In this document: positions 7,978 to 16,179 of the stretch, piece after piece
How positions within the stretch are numbered: position 1 is the first letter of the stretch
Layout of the letters: every line of letters starts with the position of its first letter
Source: Candidatus Izimoplasma sp. ZiA1
GTDB taxonomy: Bacteria > Bacillota_I > Bacilli_A > Izemoplasmatales > Izemoplasmataceae
DNA: 56,209 nucleotides
Assembly: GCA_002285055.1 (NCBI GenBank)
Contig: NQYJ01000010.1
Span: forward strand, 1-56,209
Reading direction: 5' to 3'
Notes under the pieces: model-generated
The model's input: only the letters and a program-made list of their open reading frames with translations
The model's database searches: none
Told to the model about the DNA's origin: nothing
Position numbers and translations under genes: made by a program

Positions 7978-8002
7978 ATTATAAGTTATAAGGAGTGATT
8001 TT

Positions 8003-9619
8003 ATGATTACAGTCTCTAATTTAGACGTTATTTTTTCAGATAAAAAGTTGTTTGAAGATGTAAATTTAAAGTTTTTACCAGGAAACTGCTACGGGGTAAT
8101 TGGTGCTAATGGTGCCGGTAAATCAACGTTTTTAAAAGTTTTATCAGGTGAAAAAGATTCTTCAAAAGGTGACATCATTATCGAAAAAAATAAAAGGATG
8201 GCGGTTTTAAAGCAAAATCATAATGAGTTTAATGATTTTACTGCTGTTGAAACAGTAATTATGGGTCACAAAAGATTATATGAAATCATGCAAGCAAAAG
8301 AAGTATTATATTCAAAAGGTGAACTTAGTGATGATGAAGGAATGAAACTTGCTAATCTAGAAGTTGAATTTGCAGAACTTGATGGTTGGGATGCTGAATA
8401 TTCAGCTGAAAAACTATTAAATGGATTAAATGTTCCTGAAGAGGATTTCTATAAAAATATGGGTAGTATATTACCTAAAAATAAAGTTAAAGTTTTACTA
8501 GCTCAAGCTTTATTTGGTGATCCTGATATTCTTTTATTAGATGAACCAACTAACCATCTTGACTTTGATGCAATTACTTGGCTTGAGAACTTCTTGATGG
8601 ATTATGATAACACAGTAATAACGGTTTCTCATGATAGACATTTCTTAAACAAAGTTTGCACACATATGGTTGACATCGATTATTTCCAAGTTAAGTTATA
8701 TCCTGGAAATTACGATTTTTGGATGGAATCTTCACAATTAATGCAAAGATTAATGACAAATAAAAATAAGAAAAAAGAAGAAAAAATTAAAGAGCTTGAA
8801 GCGTTTATAGCTAGATTTAGTGCCAATGCATCTAAATCATCACAGGCAACTTCAAGGAAAAAATCTTTAGAGAAAATTAAGTTGGATGAGATTGTACCTT
8901 CATCAAGAAAATATCCGTTTATTGGATTTGAAATAGAAAAACAGTTGGGGAAAGACGTAGTAGAAGTTGAAAACTTATCTGCATCACTTGATGGTAAAAC
9001 ACTATTTAGTAACGTTTCATTTGTTATGAATAGAGGCGATAAAGTTGGTTTACTTGGTAAAAATGATTTAGCTAAAACAACTTTACTAAGAATATTAGCT
9101 GGAGAATTAGAGCCAGATAGTGGAACAATCAAATGGGGACAAACAGTTTCAACTGGACACCTGCCTGCAGATAATGATGAATATTTTAATGATGATAGTT
9201 TAACTTTAATAGAATGGCTTCGTCGTTTTTCTAAAGACCCAGCTGAATCATATGTTAGAGGTTTCTTGGGTAGAATGCTTTTTAGTGGTGAACAACCCCT
9301 AAAAAAAGTTAAATATCTATCAGGTGGAGAAAAAATGAGATGCATGTTCTCAAAACTTATGCTTTCAGAAGCGAACACTCTTTTAATAGATTCTCCAACA
9401 AATCATTTAGATTTAGAAGCAATCCAGTCTGTAAATAAAGGATTAGAAGAATTTAAAGGGGCATTAGTAGTAACTTCACATGACCACAAATTACTACAAT
9501 CAGTATGTAACAAGATTGTAGAAGTAGGTGAGAATGGTTCATATACTCATGAAGGTCCATTAGAAACATTTATTGGTAATGACAGAGTAAAAGAAAGAGT
9601 TTCAAAATTATATAACTAA
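8003..9619 (+). CDS. ABC-F family ATPase (YkpA/YbiT type) with one degenerate ATP site
   Basis: 538 aa soluble protein with two ATPase domains and a charged linker (about 240-300), no membrane part; ABC-F proteins act on the ribosome. Domain 1 has Walker A GANGAGKS (34-41) and Walker B LLLDEPTNHLD (about 177-187). Its signature, normally LSGGQ, reads LPKNK (157-161). Domain 2 has Walker A GKNDLAKT (352-359), an intact LSGGE (439-443) and Walker B LLIDSPTNHLD, in which Ser replaces the catalytic Glu (464). So the composite site from domain 2 Walker motifs and domain 1 signature looks inactive, and the other looks intact. AKTT in domain 2 is, I believe, common in YkpA-type members; the other two changes are less usual. 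The role (translation factor or antibiotic protection) is undecided. Confidence 0.85.
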   Translation: MITVSNLDVIFSDKKLFEDVNLKFLPGNCYGVIGANGAGKSTFLKVLSGEKDSSKGDIIIEKNKRMAVLKQNHNEFNDFTAVETVIMGHKRLYEIMQAKEVLYSKGELSDDEGMKLANLEVEFAELDGWDAEYSAEKLLNGLNVPEEDFYKNMGSILPKNKVKVLLAQALFGDPDILLLDEPTNHLDFDAITWLENFLMDYDNTVITVSHDRHFLNKVCTHMVDIDYFQVKLYPGNYDFWMESSQLMQRLMTNKNKKKEEKIKELEAFIARFSANASKSSQATSRKKSLEKIKLDEIVPSSRKYPFIGFEIEKQLGKDVVEVENLSASLDGKTLFSNVSFVMNRGDKVGLLGKNDLAKTTLLRILAGELEPDSGTIKWGQTVSTGHLPADNDEYFNDDSLTLIEWLRRFSKDPAESYVRGFLGRMLFSGEQPLKKVKYLSGGEKMRCMFSKLMLSEANTLLIDSPTNHLDLEAIQSVNKGLEEFKGALVVTSHDHKLLQSVCNKIVEVGENGSYTHEGPLETFIGNDRVKERVSKLYN

Positions 9620-9643
9620 CACAAACATTTGTTTGTGTTTTTT
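9618..9643 (+). terminator. terminator after ABC-F gene
   Basis: Stem AACACAAACA / TGTTTGTGTT followed by TTTTTT; it overlaps the stop codon. Confidence 0.8.
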
Positions 9644-9716
9644 ATTAAATTATTAAAAATGTTTGTGATATAGTAAAGGAAGAAGTGTTTTGACTTTTTT
9701 TATGAAAGGAGCAATT

Positions 9717-10085
9717 ATGACATTTAAAAGCAGAGTAAAGAATCTTCAAAACAAGGTAACACAAGTATATATTGCACTTATTTCAAAAACTACACCTTGG
9801 TATGCAAAAGTCGTAGCCTCTATAGTAATAATTTATGCTTTATCTCCAATCGATTTAATTCCCGATTTTATCCCGGTTTTAGGATTGCTTGATGATTTGA
9901 TTATTTTACCTTTATTAATATATATTGTTATCAAGTTGATTCCAGTAGATATCTGGGATAGTTATGAGGAGAAAGCAAAATTGATTTGGAGTGAAGGGAA
10001 ACCGAAAAGGTGGTACTATGCAATACCTTTTGCGATTATTTGGATTATTTTATTTACATTATTTCTATATTTAATATTGAAGTAA
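9717..10085 (+). CDS. DUF1232 (YkvA-like) membrane protein
   Basis: 122 aa. The core SPIDLIPDFIPVLGLLDDL is the DUF1232 signature, with hydrophobic segments on either side (about 42-57 and 66-80) and an extra C-terminal helix (about 100-122). The role is unknown; homologues are small membrane-associated proteins. The ATG at 9717 has AAAGGAG upstream; a start at 9690 is possible but has no ribosome binding site. It is monocistronic. Confidence 0.85.
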   Translation: MTFKSRVKNLQNKVTQVYIALISKTTPWYAKVVASIVIIYALSPIDLIPDFIPVLGLLDDLIILPLLIYIVIKLIPVDIWDSYEEKAKLIWSEGKPKRWYYAIPFAIIWIILFTLFLYLILK

Positions 10086-10195
10086 TTATAAATAACAGCC
10101 TTTACAATAACTGTAAATTTTCTAATTTATAAAAATTTACTTATCATTAGCCATAAAAAAAAGTAAAAGTTATAATCGTATTGGAGGTAGATATT

Positions 10196-11758
10196 ATGAA
10201 TCTTATTGTATCTTTTTTACCGATAATATTACCGTTTATATTTTTAGTTATATTAAAAATGCCTGCTAAAAGAGGCATGTTTTATAGTTTTTTGATTGTA
10301 TTATTAGCAGCGCTTCTGATTTGGGGAATGAAGTATGATGTCTTATTAGCTTCAATGTTACAAGGGGTTCATAAGGCACTAGGCATTCTAATTATTTTAT
10401 TTGGAGCAATTATGTTAATGAATACCTTAAAGTTAAATGGAGCTATCAATAGAATTAACCTAGGGTTTGACAATTTAACAAATGACAAGAGAGTTTTAGC
10501 GATAATAATTGGATACTTATTTGGAGCTTTAATAGAAGGTGTATCAGGGTTTGGAACACCGGCAGTAGTTGTAGGTCCATTGCTCGTAGCACTCGGGTTT
10601 AAACCCATTTCTGCTGCAACAATCGCACTTATCTCAAATAGTGTTCCAGTACCTTTTGCTGCAGTAGGAACGCCTATCGAAATTGGTTTAAGTAATGTTG
10701 GGAGCACTACTGAGTTTTTTAATAATATCGGGTTGATTATTACCCAACTTGATTTTTTAGCTGGTATCTTTATGCCAACTATAGTTGTTTTTATTTATAT
10801 TAAATTTTTTATGGATATCAAGACAAAAAAAACATATTTTGAGATATTACCTTGGACAATATTTATTGGGACAATGTATACTATTTTAGCATATATTTAT
10901 GCAAGAACAGTAGGTTATCAATTCATTACTATAGGTACTAGTTTGAGCATGTTAATAATTGCAACTTTATCAGTTAAGTATCGTTTTTTACTTCCAAAAG
11001 ACTTAAAAAGAGATAGTGAAGTTAAATCAGTTATAGAGTCTAAAATGAGTTTAGTAACAGCTTGGAGTCCTTATTTACTAGTTGTACTAATCCTGATATT
11101 ATCAAGAACAATAGAACCTCTAAAAAATGTGTTTATTAATCTGATTGATTTATCTTATATTAATATACTTAGTTTTGATAATATTAATTCTAGTTTAAAT
11201 CTTTTATATTCCCCGGGGTTTATATTAACATTGGTTGCAGTTATAAGTGTCTTTATTCAAAAAGCAAATAAAAGTAATGTCAAAACTGCTAGTGTAATTA
11301 GTTTGAAAACGATTAAGACTGCTGCTCTAACTTTGATCCCAACCCTAGCAATGGTTCAAATATTCGCAAACTCTGGTATAAATACTGAGGAACTTGTTAG
11401 TATGCCTATATATTTAGCTAGTAATTTAGGTAAACATCTAAATGGTTTTTGGATTTTACTTGCATCTTATGTTGGAGAGTTAGGATCTTTCATCACAGGG
11501 AGTGCTACAGTAAGTGCTTTAACATTTAGCTCGGTTCAACAACAAATCGCCTTAGAATATTCATTAAACCAAGATGTAATTCTAGCACTTGGAGTTATGG
11601 GTGGGGCAGCAGGAAACATGATTTGTGTTCATAACGTAGTGAGTGTAAGTGCTGTTGTTGGTACTGAAAACCAAGAAGGCCTAATAATAAGAAAAACTGT
11701 AATTCCTGCTATAATCTATGCTTTGTTAGTCGGAATTAGTGCAATTATATTTTACTAA
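10196..11758 (+). CDS. L-lactate permease (LctP family) 1
   Basis: 520 aa polytopic carrier importing lactate (or glycolate) with protons. Family features: IEGVSGFGTPAVVVGPLLVALGF, NSVPVPFAAVGTP, and the C-terminal GSFITGSATVSALTF and MICVHNVVSVSAVVGT blocks. The ATG at 10196 is set by GGAGGT (10183-10188). A TATAAT box lies just upstream. It is a close paralogue of the gene at 13364: both start with nearly the same ribosome binding site and first residues. Length is in the family range (about 520-560). No lactate dehydrogenase is in the window. Confidence 0.92.
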   Translation: MNLIVSFLPIILPFIFLVILKMPAKRGMFYSFLIVLLAALLIWGMKYDVLLASMLQGVHKALGILIILFGAIMLMNTLKLNGAINRINLGFDNLTNDKRVLAIIIGYLFGALIEGVSGFGTPAVVVGPLLVALGFKPISAATIALISNSVPVPFAAVGTPIEIGLSNVGSTTEFFNNIGLIITQLDFLAGIFMPTIVVFIYIKFFMDIKTKKTYFEILPWTIFIGTMYTILAYIYARTVGYQFITIGTSLSMLIIATLSVKYRFLLPKDLKRDSEVKSVIESKMSLVTAWSPYLLVVLILILSRTIEPLKNVFINLIDLSYINILSFDNINSSLNLLYSPGFILTLVAVISVFIQKANKSNVKTASVISLKTIKTAALTLIPTLAMVQIFANSGINTEELVSMPIYLASNLGKHLNGFWILLASYVGELGSFITGSATVSALTFSSVQQQIALEYSLNQDVILALGVMGGAAGNMICVHNVVSVSAVVGTENQEGLIIRKTVIPAIIYALLVGISAIIFY

Positions 11759-11772
11759 CTTCATCTCAAAAT

Positions 11773-11803
11773 AAAAAAGCTTTAATTTTAAAGCTTTTTT
11801 TAT
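11773..11803. terminator. bidirectional terminator after LctP 1
   Basis: AAAAAAGCTTTAA / TTAAAGCTTTTTTT stem with T-rich tails on both strands, between convergent genes. Confidence 0.8.
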
Positions 11804-12078
11804 TTTGTATCATGAAGATTTTGGTAGTTTTTAAGTGTTTGGTATGAGTACTCATGATACTGTTTGTTGTTCACAAAACGATCATTAGTAATATTATTAA
11901 TGTTTTTATCGTACCAGGCAATTAATTTTTTTACAAGAAGTAAGACAGTATGTTCATCCTCTTCAATGACAAAAGTAGCTAATTGTTCTGAATAACTAAT
12001 AATGAATGGATCATTTGTGTAACTCGATATTGTTTTAACAATACCTTGTATTTCAATTAAAAATTCCTTGTTAGTCAT
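11800..12078 (-). CDS. hypothetical protein (92 aa)
   Basis: 92 aa, soluble, no signal or membrane segment, mostly predicted helix (EIQGIVKTISSY, VLLLVKKLIAWYDKN). I do not recognise it. AAAGGAG lies just upstream of ATGATG (12081/12078); the second ATG has the better spacing. It is the downstream member of a two-gene unit with the 44-codon lipoprotein gene (48 nt gap, no terminator), transcribed away from the RRNPP-like regulator. Its job may relate to that signalling module, but this is inference from position. Confidence 0.6.
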   Translation of the reverse strand: MTNKEFLIEIQGIVKTISSYTNDPFIISYSEQLATFVIEEDEHTVLLLVKKLIAWYDKNINNITNDRFVNNKQYHEYSYQTLKNYQNLHDTK

Positions 12079-12126
12079 CATTTCTCCTTTCAATATTCAA
12101 GAAAGTAATAACTTGTGTTATAATAT

Positions 12127-12261
12127 TTATGATTTAACTTCTTCTGGTAAACCTGAGTCGTTATAATCAAGATAAGTGGATGAGTTTTGGTTGTTTATCA
12201 GGCCCGATAAACAACCCAGGACTCCTATCACGATTAGAACTAATGCAATTAATTTTTTCAT
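12127..12261 (-). CDS. 44-aa lipoprotein precursor, candidate peptide-signal gene
   Basis: A short gene: AGGAGG, a 6-nt spacer, ATG at 12261, 44 codons, TAA at 12127. The product starts MKKLIALVLIVIGVLGC, a compact type II signal with Cys17, and leaves a mature tail of only 28 residues ending EEVKS. The hydrophobic octapeptide just before the Cys, LIVIGVLG, has the size and character of enterococcal sex pheromones, which are released from lipoprotein signal sequences (cAD1 LFSLVLAG, cPD1 FLVMFLSG). It is divergent from an Rgg/PlcR/PrgX-like regulator. A perfect 11-bp inverted repeat lies inside the gene. The coding call rests on the ribosome binding site, lipobox and context; the signalling role is inference. 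Confidence 0.65.
   Translation of the reverse strand: MKKLIALVLIVIGVLGCLSGLINNQNSSTYLDYNDSGLPEEVKS
12189..12216. repeat. perfect 11-bp inverted repeat inside the 44-codon gene
   Basis: GGTTGTTTATC (12189-12199), AGGCCC, GATAAACAACC (12206-12216). There is no T-run on either side, so it is not a terminator. It could be an operator, or an mRNA hairpin overlying the lipobox codons. Confidence 0.8.
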
Positions 12262-12344
12262 ATTATTCCTCCTTTTATAGAGCAATAATATGATTAAATA
12301 GGTTTTGTCTACAGTGCAGATATGTCACTTTCAAGGAGTAACTT

Positions 12345-13262
12345 ATGAATTTAAGAAATCTTGCGATATACATCGATGAAATTAGAAAAGCGAAAAAAAT
12401 TACAAGAGAGGATTTTTTGTTTGAAGTTGTTTCTTTAAGGCAATATAAAAGATATCTTTATGGTGAGAGTGAAATACCTTTCAATATAGTTATTAGTTTA
12501 GCTAGAAGAGTAGATATTGAACCGCTTAATCTTTTGTATGATTTTGAACAAGAAATCAAAAAAGAGACTAAGACTATTAACTCATTGTTTTATCATGTTG
12601 CTAACTATGATTTTGAAAAGGTTGAGGATTTACTAAAAGTGATTAATAAAGATGCATTTCTAAGTGAAAGAAATGAAATATACTATAAATATACTGTGAT
12701 AACATATGATTACTTTACAAGAAAAAATTCAGGTGTACAAACAGCAAGTTTATATGCAAGTTTGATAGATTATCCTAAGATATTAAATTTTAGTATTATT
12801 GATTCTGTTGATATGTTTGTTTTATCAAATCTAATTGATTTTGTTTCAAAAGAAGAACAAGCAGATATTGTTGAAAAAATTAAATCTTTACTTGATAACG
12901 ATTCAAAAGTGATTGCTGGAAATATTGATTATACATACCCAAGATTAATAACTAAACTAGGTAAATACTATGGGATGAATAATATGTTTGACGAAGTTAT
13001 TGAAGTTTGTCATAAAGGGATAAGCAACGCTATGGATTCAAAAAATCTTTATTGCTTAGAATATTTTTACTATTATCTAGCTATTGCATACTTCAGATTA
13101 GAAAACTACAGTTTAAGAGATAAATATATATTCTTAACTTACTCAGCAGTCAACACTAGAAACGATCAAAAAATGTTTAATAAATTCAATACTTTAATAG
13201 AAAAAGATTTTGATATAAAGTACGACCGATTTATGAATGAATATAATATAAAACACTTTTAA
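12345..13262 (+). CDS. Rgg/PlcR/PrgX-like (RRNPP) HTH-TPR transcriptional regulator
   Basis: 305 aa. Residues 1-68 form an XRE-type HTH in the style of this superfamily (EIRKAKKITREDFLFE then SLRQYKRYLYGESEIP). The rest (about 75-305) is all-helical with repeated Tyr/Phe/Leu-rich helix pairs (e.g. YLAIAYFRLENYSLRDKYI), consistent with a degenerate TPR peptide-binding domain. RRNPP proteins bind short imported peptides and change DNA binding. The neighbour reading away from it is a tiny lipoprotein gene, the usual place for a cognate peptide gene. It lies between two lactate permease genes that may be its targets. The ATG follows AAGGAG. The family call is by pattern, not alignment. Confidence 0.68.
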   Translation: MNLRNLAIYIDEIRKAKKITREDFLFEVVSLRQYKRYLYGESEIPFNIVISLARRVDIEPLNLLYDFEQEIKKETKTINSLFYHVANYDFEKVEDLLKVINKDAFLSERNEIYYKYTVITYDYFTRKNSGVQTASLYASLIDYPKILNFSIIDSVDMFVLSNLIDFVSKEEQADIVEKIKSLLDNDSKVIAGNIDYTYPRLITKLGKYYGMNNMFDEVIEVCHKGISNAMDSKNLYCLEYFYYYLAIAYFRLENYSLRDKYIFLTYSAVNTRNDQKMFNKFNTLIEKDFDIKYDRFMNEYNIKHF

Positions 13263-13277
13263 AAAAAGTGTTTTTTT
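13250..13277 (+). terminator. terminator after RRNPP-like regulator
   Basis: AAACACTTTT / AAAAGTGTTT stem overlapping the stop codon, followed by a run of Ts. Confidence 0.75.
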
Positions 13278-13363
13278 ATTTTTGTTCCACTATCTAAAAT
13301 TCAATACCATTTTGTAGACTCGAAAATATTGTAGTGATATAATCACAAATGGAGGTTGATATT

Positions 13364-14941
13364 ATGAGTTTATTAGTTGCGTTTTTACCGATTATACTGC
13401 CGTTTCTTTTTTTAGTTGTTTTAAAAATGCCGGCAAAAAAAGGAATGTTATATAGTTTTGTTATCGTATTAGCATGTAGTTATTTTATATGGAAAGTTGA
13501 TACTATAGTTGTTTTTGCTTCGATTTTACAAGGGTTTCATAAGGCTTTTGGGATTTTGATAATTTTGTTTGGTGCAATAATAATGATGAACATTTTGAAA
13601 CTTAATGGAGCAATAAAAAGAATTAATCAGGGATTTAATGCTCTTACAAAAGATATGAGATTACAGGCTGTTGTAATAGCGTACTTATTTGGAGCTTTGA
13701 TTGAAGGGGTTGCGGGATTTGGTACTCCTGCAGTAGTAGTTGCACCTTTACTTGTTGCCTTAAATTTTAGTCCTATTTCTGCTGCTACACTAGCTTTGAT
13801 ATCTAATAGTGTACCTGTACCTTTTGCTGCTGTAGGAACTCCGGTCCAAGTTGGATTAAGTAATGTAAATACAAGTACCGAGTTTTTCAATCAAGTTGCA
13901 AGATATATTACTAGTATAGATTTTTTAGCAGGAGTATTTATGCCTACGATTGTAGTTTTTACATTAATTTTCTTTTTTGGGAAAAATAAATCTAAAAAGG
14001 ATTATATAGAGATTATCCCATGGACAATTTTTATTGGATTATCTTACACACTTATTGCTTTTGTTGTAGCAAGAACTTTAGGCTTTGAGTTTATTACAAT
14101 TGCAACCTCTATCGTAATGCTTGGGGTTAGTACAATTACAATTAAGTCCAAATTTCTAATACCAACTAGAATTTGGATTAACTATGATGATAGTGATTTT
14201 GAGATAAGTAATAAGGATGAGAAAAGTATGAGCTTACTCAGAGCCTGGTCACCATATATTATTGTCATATTTATACTTGTGATTTCAAGAGTAATAAAAC
14301 CTGTTAAAGATTTCTTCTTAAATTTTATTGATTTATCCTTTACTAATATTTTAGGAGTGGAGGAAATATCCTCTAGCCTCAAGTTATTATACTCACCTGG
14401 TTTTATTCTTATATTAGTTGCCGTTTTAAGTGTTTATATTCAAAGAGCAAATAAAGACAATATAAAAAGCGCAACAATTATGAGTTTAGGAAATGTAAAA
14501 GGAGCTACCTTGACATTATTGCCAACTTTAGCTATGGTGCAAATATTTTCAAACTCTGGAACAAACTCCAGCAACCTTGAAAGTATGCCCTTATACTTAG
14601 CTACATTCCTGGGAGATAATCTTAATAGTATCTGGATATTATTAGCTTCATATGTTGGAGAACTAGGCTCGTTCATAACAGGAAGTGCGACTGTGAGTGC
14701 TTTAACATTTAGTTCTATCCAAAACCAAATCGCTATCAATTACGGGTTAAACCCAGAACTGATCGTGTCTTTAGGACTACTTGGAGGAGCTGCAGGAAAT
14801 ATGATTTGTGTTCATAATGTAGTTAGCGTTTGTGCTGTTGTAGGAACTGAGGGCAAAGAAGGATTGATTATTAAAAAAACAGTTTTCCCAGCTTTACTAT
14901 ATGCTTTACTTGTTGGCTTAAGTGCAATTATTCTGTTTTGA
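13364..14941 (+). CDS. L-lactate permease (LctP family) 2
   Basis: 525 aa, polytopic, with the same conserved blocks as the copy at 10196 (IEGVAGFGTPAVVVAPLL, NSVPVPFAAVGTP, GSFITGSATVSALTF, MICVHNVVSVCAVVGT). By eye the two proteins agree at well over half of positions, with divergence concentrated in the central loop (about 260-300). The ATG at 13364 is set by GGAGGT. Its promoter reads TAGACT, a 17-bp spacer, TATAAT. It ends in TGA. Duplication followed by separate regulation is likely, since the copies have separate promoters and sit on opposite sides of the regulator. Confidence 0.92.
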   Translation: MSLLVAFLPIILPFLFLVVLKMPAKKGMLYSFVIVLACSYFIWKVDTIVVFASILQGFHKAFGILIILFGAIIMMNILKLNGAIKRINQGFNALTKDMRLQAVVIAYLFGALIEGVAGFGTPAVVVAPLLVALNFSPISAATLALISNSVPVPFAAVGTPVQVGLSNVNTSTEFFNQVARYITSIDFLAGVFMPTIVVFTLIFFFGKNKSKKDYIEIIPWTIFIGLSYTLIAFVVARTLGFEFITIATSIVMLGVSTITIKSKFLIPTRIWINYDDSDFEISNKDEKSMSLLRAWSPYIIVIFILVISRVIKPVKDFFLNFIDLSFTNILGVEEISSSLKLLYSPGFILILVAVLSVYIQRANKDNIKSATIMSLGNVKGATLTLLPTLAMVQIFSNSGTNSSNLESMPLYLATFLGDNLNSIWILLASYVGELGSFITGSATVSALTFSSIQNQIAINYGLNPELIVSLGLLGGAAGNMICVHNVVSVCAVVGTEGKEGLIIKKTVFPALLYALLVGLSAIILF

Positions 14942-14949
14942 GAAGTATA

Positions 14950-14983
14950 AAAAAACATCCCACTGACGTGGGATGTTTTTTTA
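14950..14983. terminator. bidirectional terminator, LctP 2 / hydroxyacid dehydrogenase
   Basis: AAAAAACATCCCAC / GTGGGATGTTTTTTT hairpin between convergent genes. Confidence 0.88.
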
Positions 14984-14997
14984 ATTCCAAATACTAT

Positions 14998-15957
14998 TTA
15001 TTTAAGTTGAGATTTAACGTTGATTGGGTTTCCATCTAGATATGCATAAACATTATCAAATACAATTTTTGCACGTCTTTCCATTGATTCCTTGCTAGCA
15101 AAAGCTATATGAGGAGTAGTTACTAAATTATCTCCTGTGAACATTTCATGATTTGTAGGTAATGGAGGTTCGATTTCATATACATCAACACCTGCACCAC
15201 GAATTTTTCCTTCGTTCAAAGCATTAACTAATGCCTTTGTATTCACAATTGGACCTCTTGCACAATTAACCAGTATCGCTGTATCTTTCATTCTGTTAAT
15301 GAGCTTGTCATCAACTAATCCTTTAGTTGAGTCAAGAAGAGGTAAATGCAAACTGATAAAATCACTTGAGCTAAACAAGTTTTCTAGTGTTGTATACTCA
15401 ATTCCTAATTCCCTAGCTTGATCGTTTTCAAATGGATCATACCCTAATAATTTTACATTAAAGCCTTTTAGTAGTGTTGCAGTTTGGCGTCCAATCATTC
15501 CGGTTCCAACAATACCTACAGTTTTATGTGATAACTCACTACCAACTAAACCTGCTTTTGTTAAACCTTTACGACATGCTTTTTCACTTTTTACAACATT
15601 TCTAGTAGCCATTAACATCAAAGTGACAGCTAGTTCAGCTGTGGGAATTGTCGCATAACCTTGTGAATTACAAACCATCACATTCTTTTCAACGCACAAA
15701 TCAGCTGGTACATGATCAACACCAGTGAATCCAACTGATATAAGTTTTAGGTTATTAGCCGCTTTTACTATTTCCTCATCCAATAAGCCATTTGCTATGA
15801 TAAAAATATCAGCGTTTTTAGCTCTAGATAGTTTTTCCTCGTGTGAAATTGTCTCAAGGCAAGAAATAAATTCGTGGCCTTCATTTATAAACTTTTCACT
15901 AAATTGATTGATAATACTTTTTGGAACCGCAAGTGGTTCTAACATTACTATTTTCAT
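14998..15957 (-). CDS. D-isomer-specific 2-hydroxyacid dehydrogenase (hydroxypyruvate/glyoxylate reductase-like)
   Basis: 319 aa, full length. The Rossmann motif GIVGTGMIG (about 148-156) and the catalytic triad Arg234 (NCARGP), Glu263 (EIEPPL) and His283 (TTPHIAF) are present; the Asp after GYDP in the second strand suggests NAD. It reversibly reduces a 2-keto acid; hydroxypyruvate, glyoxylate and 3-phosphoglycerate-type substrates are all possible. It is transcribed divergently from the IclR gene. Its promoter (TTGAAA at 16030-16025, TAATAT at 16007-16002) carries the 16-bp palindrome exactly 14 bp upstream, as do the other cluster promoters. The ATG follows GGAGGA. Confidence 0.87.
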   Translation of the reverse strand: MKIVMLEPLAVPKSIINQFSEKFINEGHEFISCLETISHEEKLSRAKNADIFIIANGLLDEEIVKAANNLKLISVGFTGVDHVPADLCVEKNVMVCNSQGYATIPTAELAVTLMLMATRNVVKSEKACRKGLTKAGLVGSELSHKTVGIVGTGMIGRQTATLLKGFNVKLLGYDPFENDQARELGIEYTTLENLFSSSDFISLHLPLLDSTKGLVDDKLINRMKDTAILVNCARGPIVNTKALVNALNEGKIRGAGVDVYEIEPPLPTNHEMFTGDNLVTTPHIAFASKESMERRAKIVFDNVYAYLDGNPINVKSQLK

Positions 15958-16001
15958 AATATTCCTCCGATATAATCATTATAAAATTTATCAACACTTG
16001 A

Positions 16002-16030
16002 ATATTATTATATCTAGAAAGTGATTTCAA
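16002..16030 (-). promoter_or_regulatory. promoter of 2-hydroxyacid dehydrogenase gene
   Basis: On the minus strand TTGAAA (16030-16025), a 17-bp spacer and TAATAT (16007-16002). Confidence 0.65.
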
Positions 16031-16044
16031 GGTTATTCTTTAGA

Positions 16045-16060
16045 ATTCCACAATATAAAA
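16045..16060. promoter_or_regulatory. putative IclR operator 1 (hydroxyacid dehydrogenase promoter)
   Basis: Read toward the promoter it is TTTTATATTGTGGAAT. It ends 14 bp before the -35 box, the same geometry as the other sites. A 12-bp palindrome TTCAATATTGAA (16061-16072) abuts it. Confidence 0.65.
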
Positions 16061-16141
16061 TTCAATATTGAAATATGAATAAGTTTATGGTTTAATACTA
16101 TTATAAACTAGTAAAATAATAGTTATTTCTTATATTGGTTT

Positions 16142-16157
16142 ATTCCATATTATGAAA
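16142..16157. promoter_or_regulatory. putative IclR operator 2 (iclR 5' region)
   Basis: ATTCCATATTATGAAA lies about 12 bp upstream of the ribosome binding site of the IclR gene, downstream of its likely promoter (TTGAAA near 16069, TTTAAT about 17 bp on). This position fits autorepression. Confidence 0.6.
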
Positions 16158-16179
16158 TATGAAAAATAGGAGGAATATT

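Noticed and set aside
8710..9378. 222-codon open frame antisense to the ABC-F gene
   Set aside because: It is a shadow of a strongly supported coding region; no ribosome binding site or recognisable protein.
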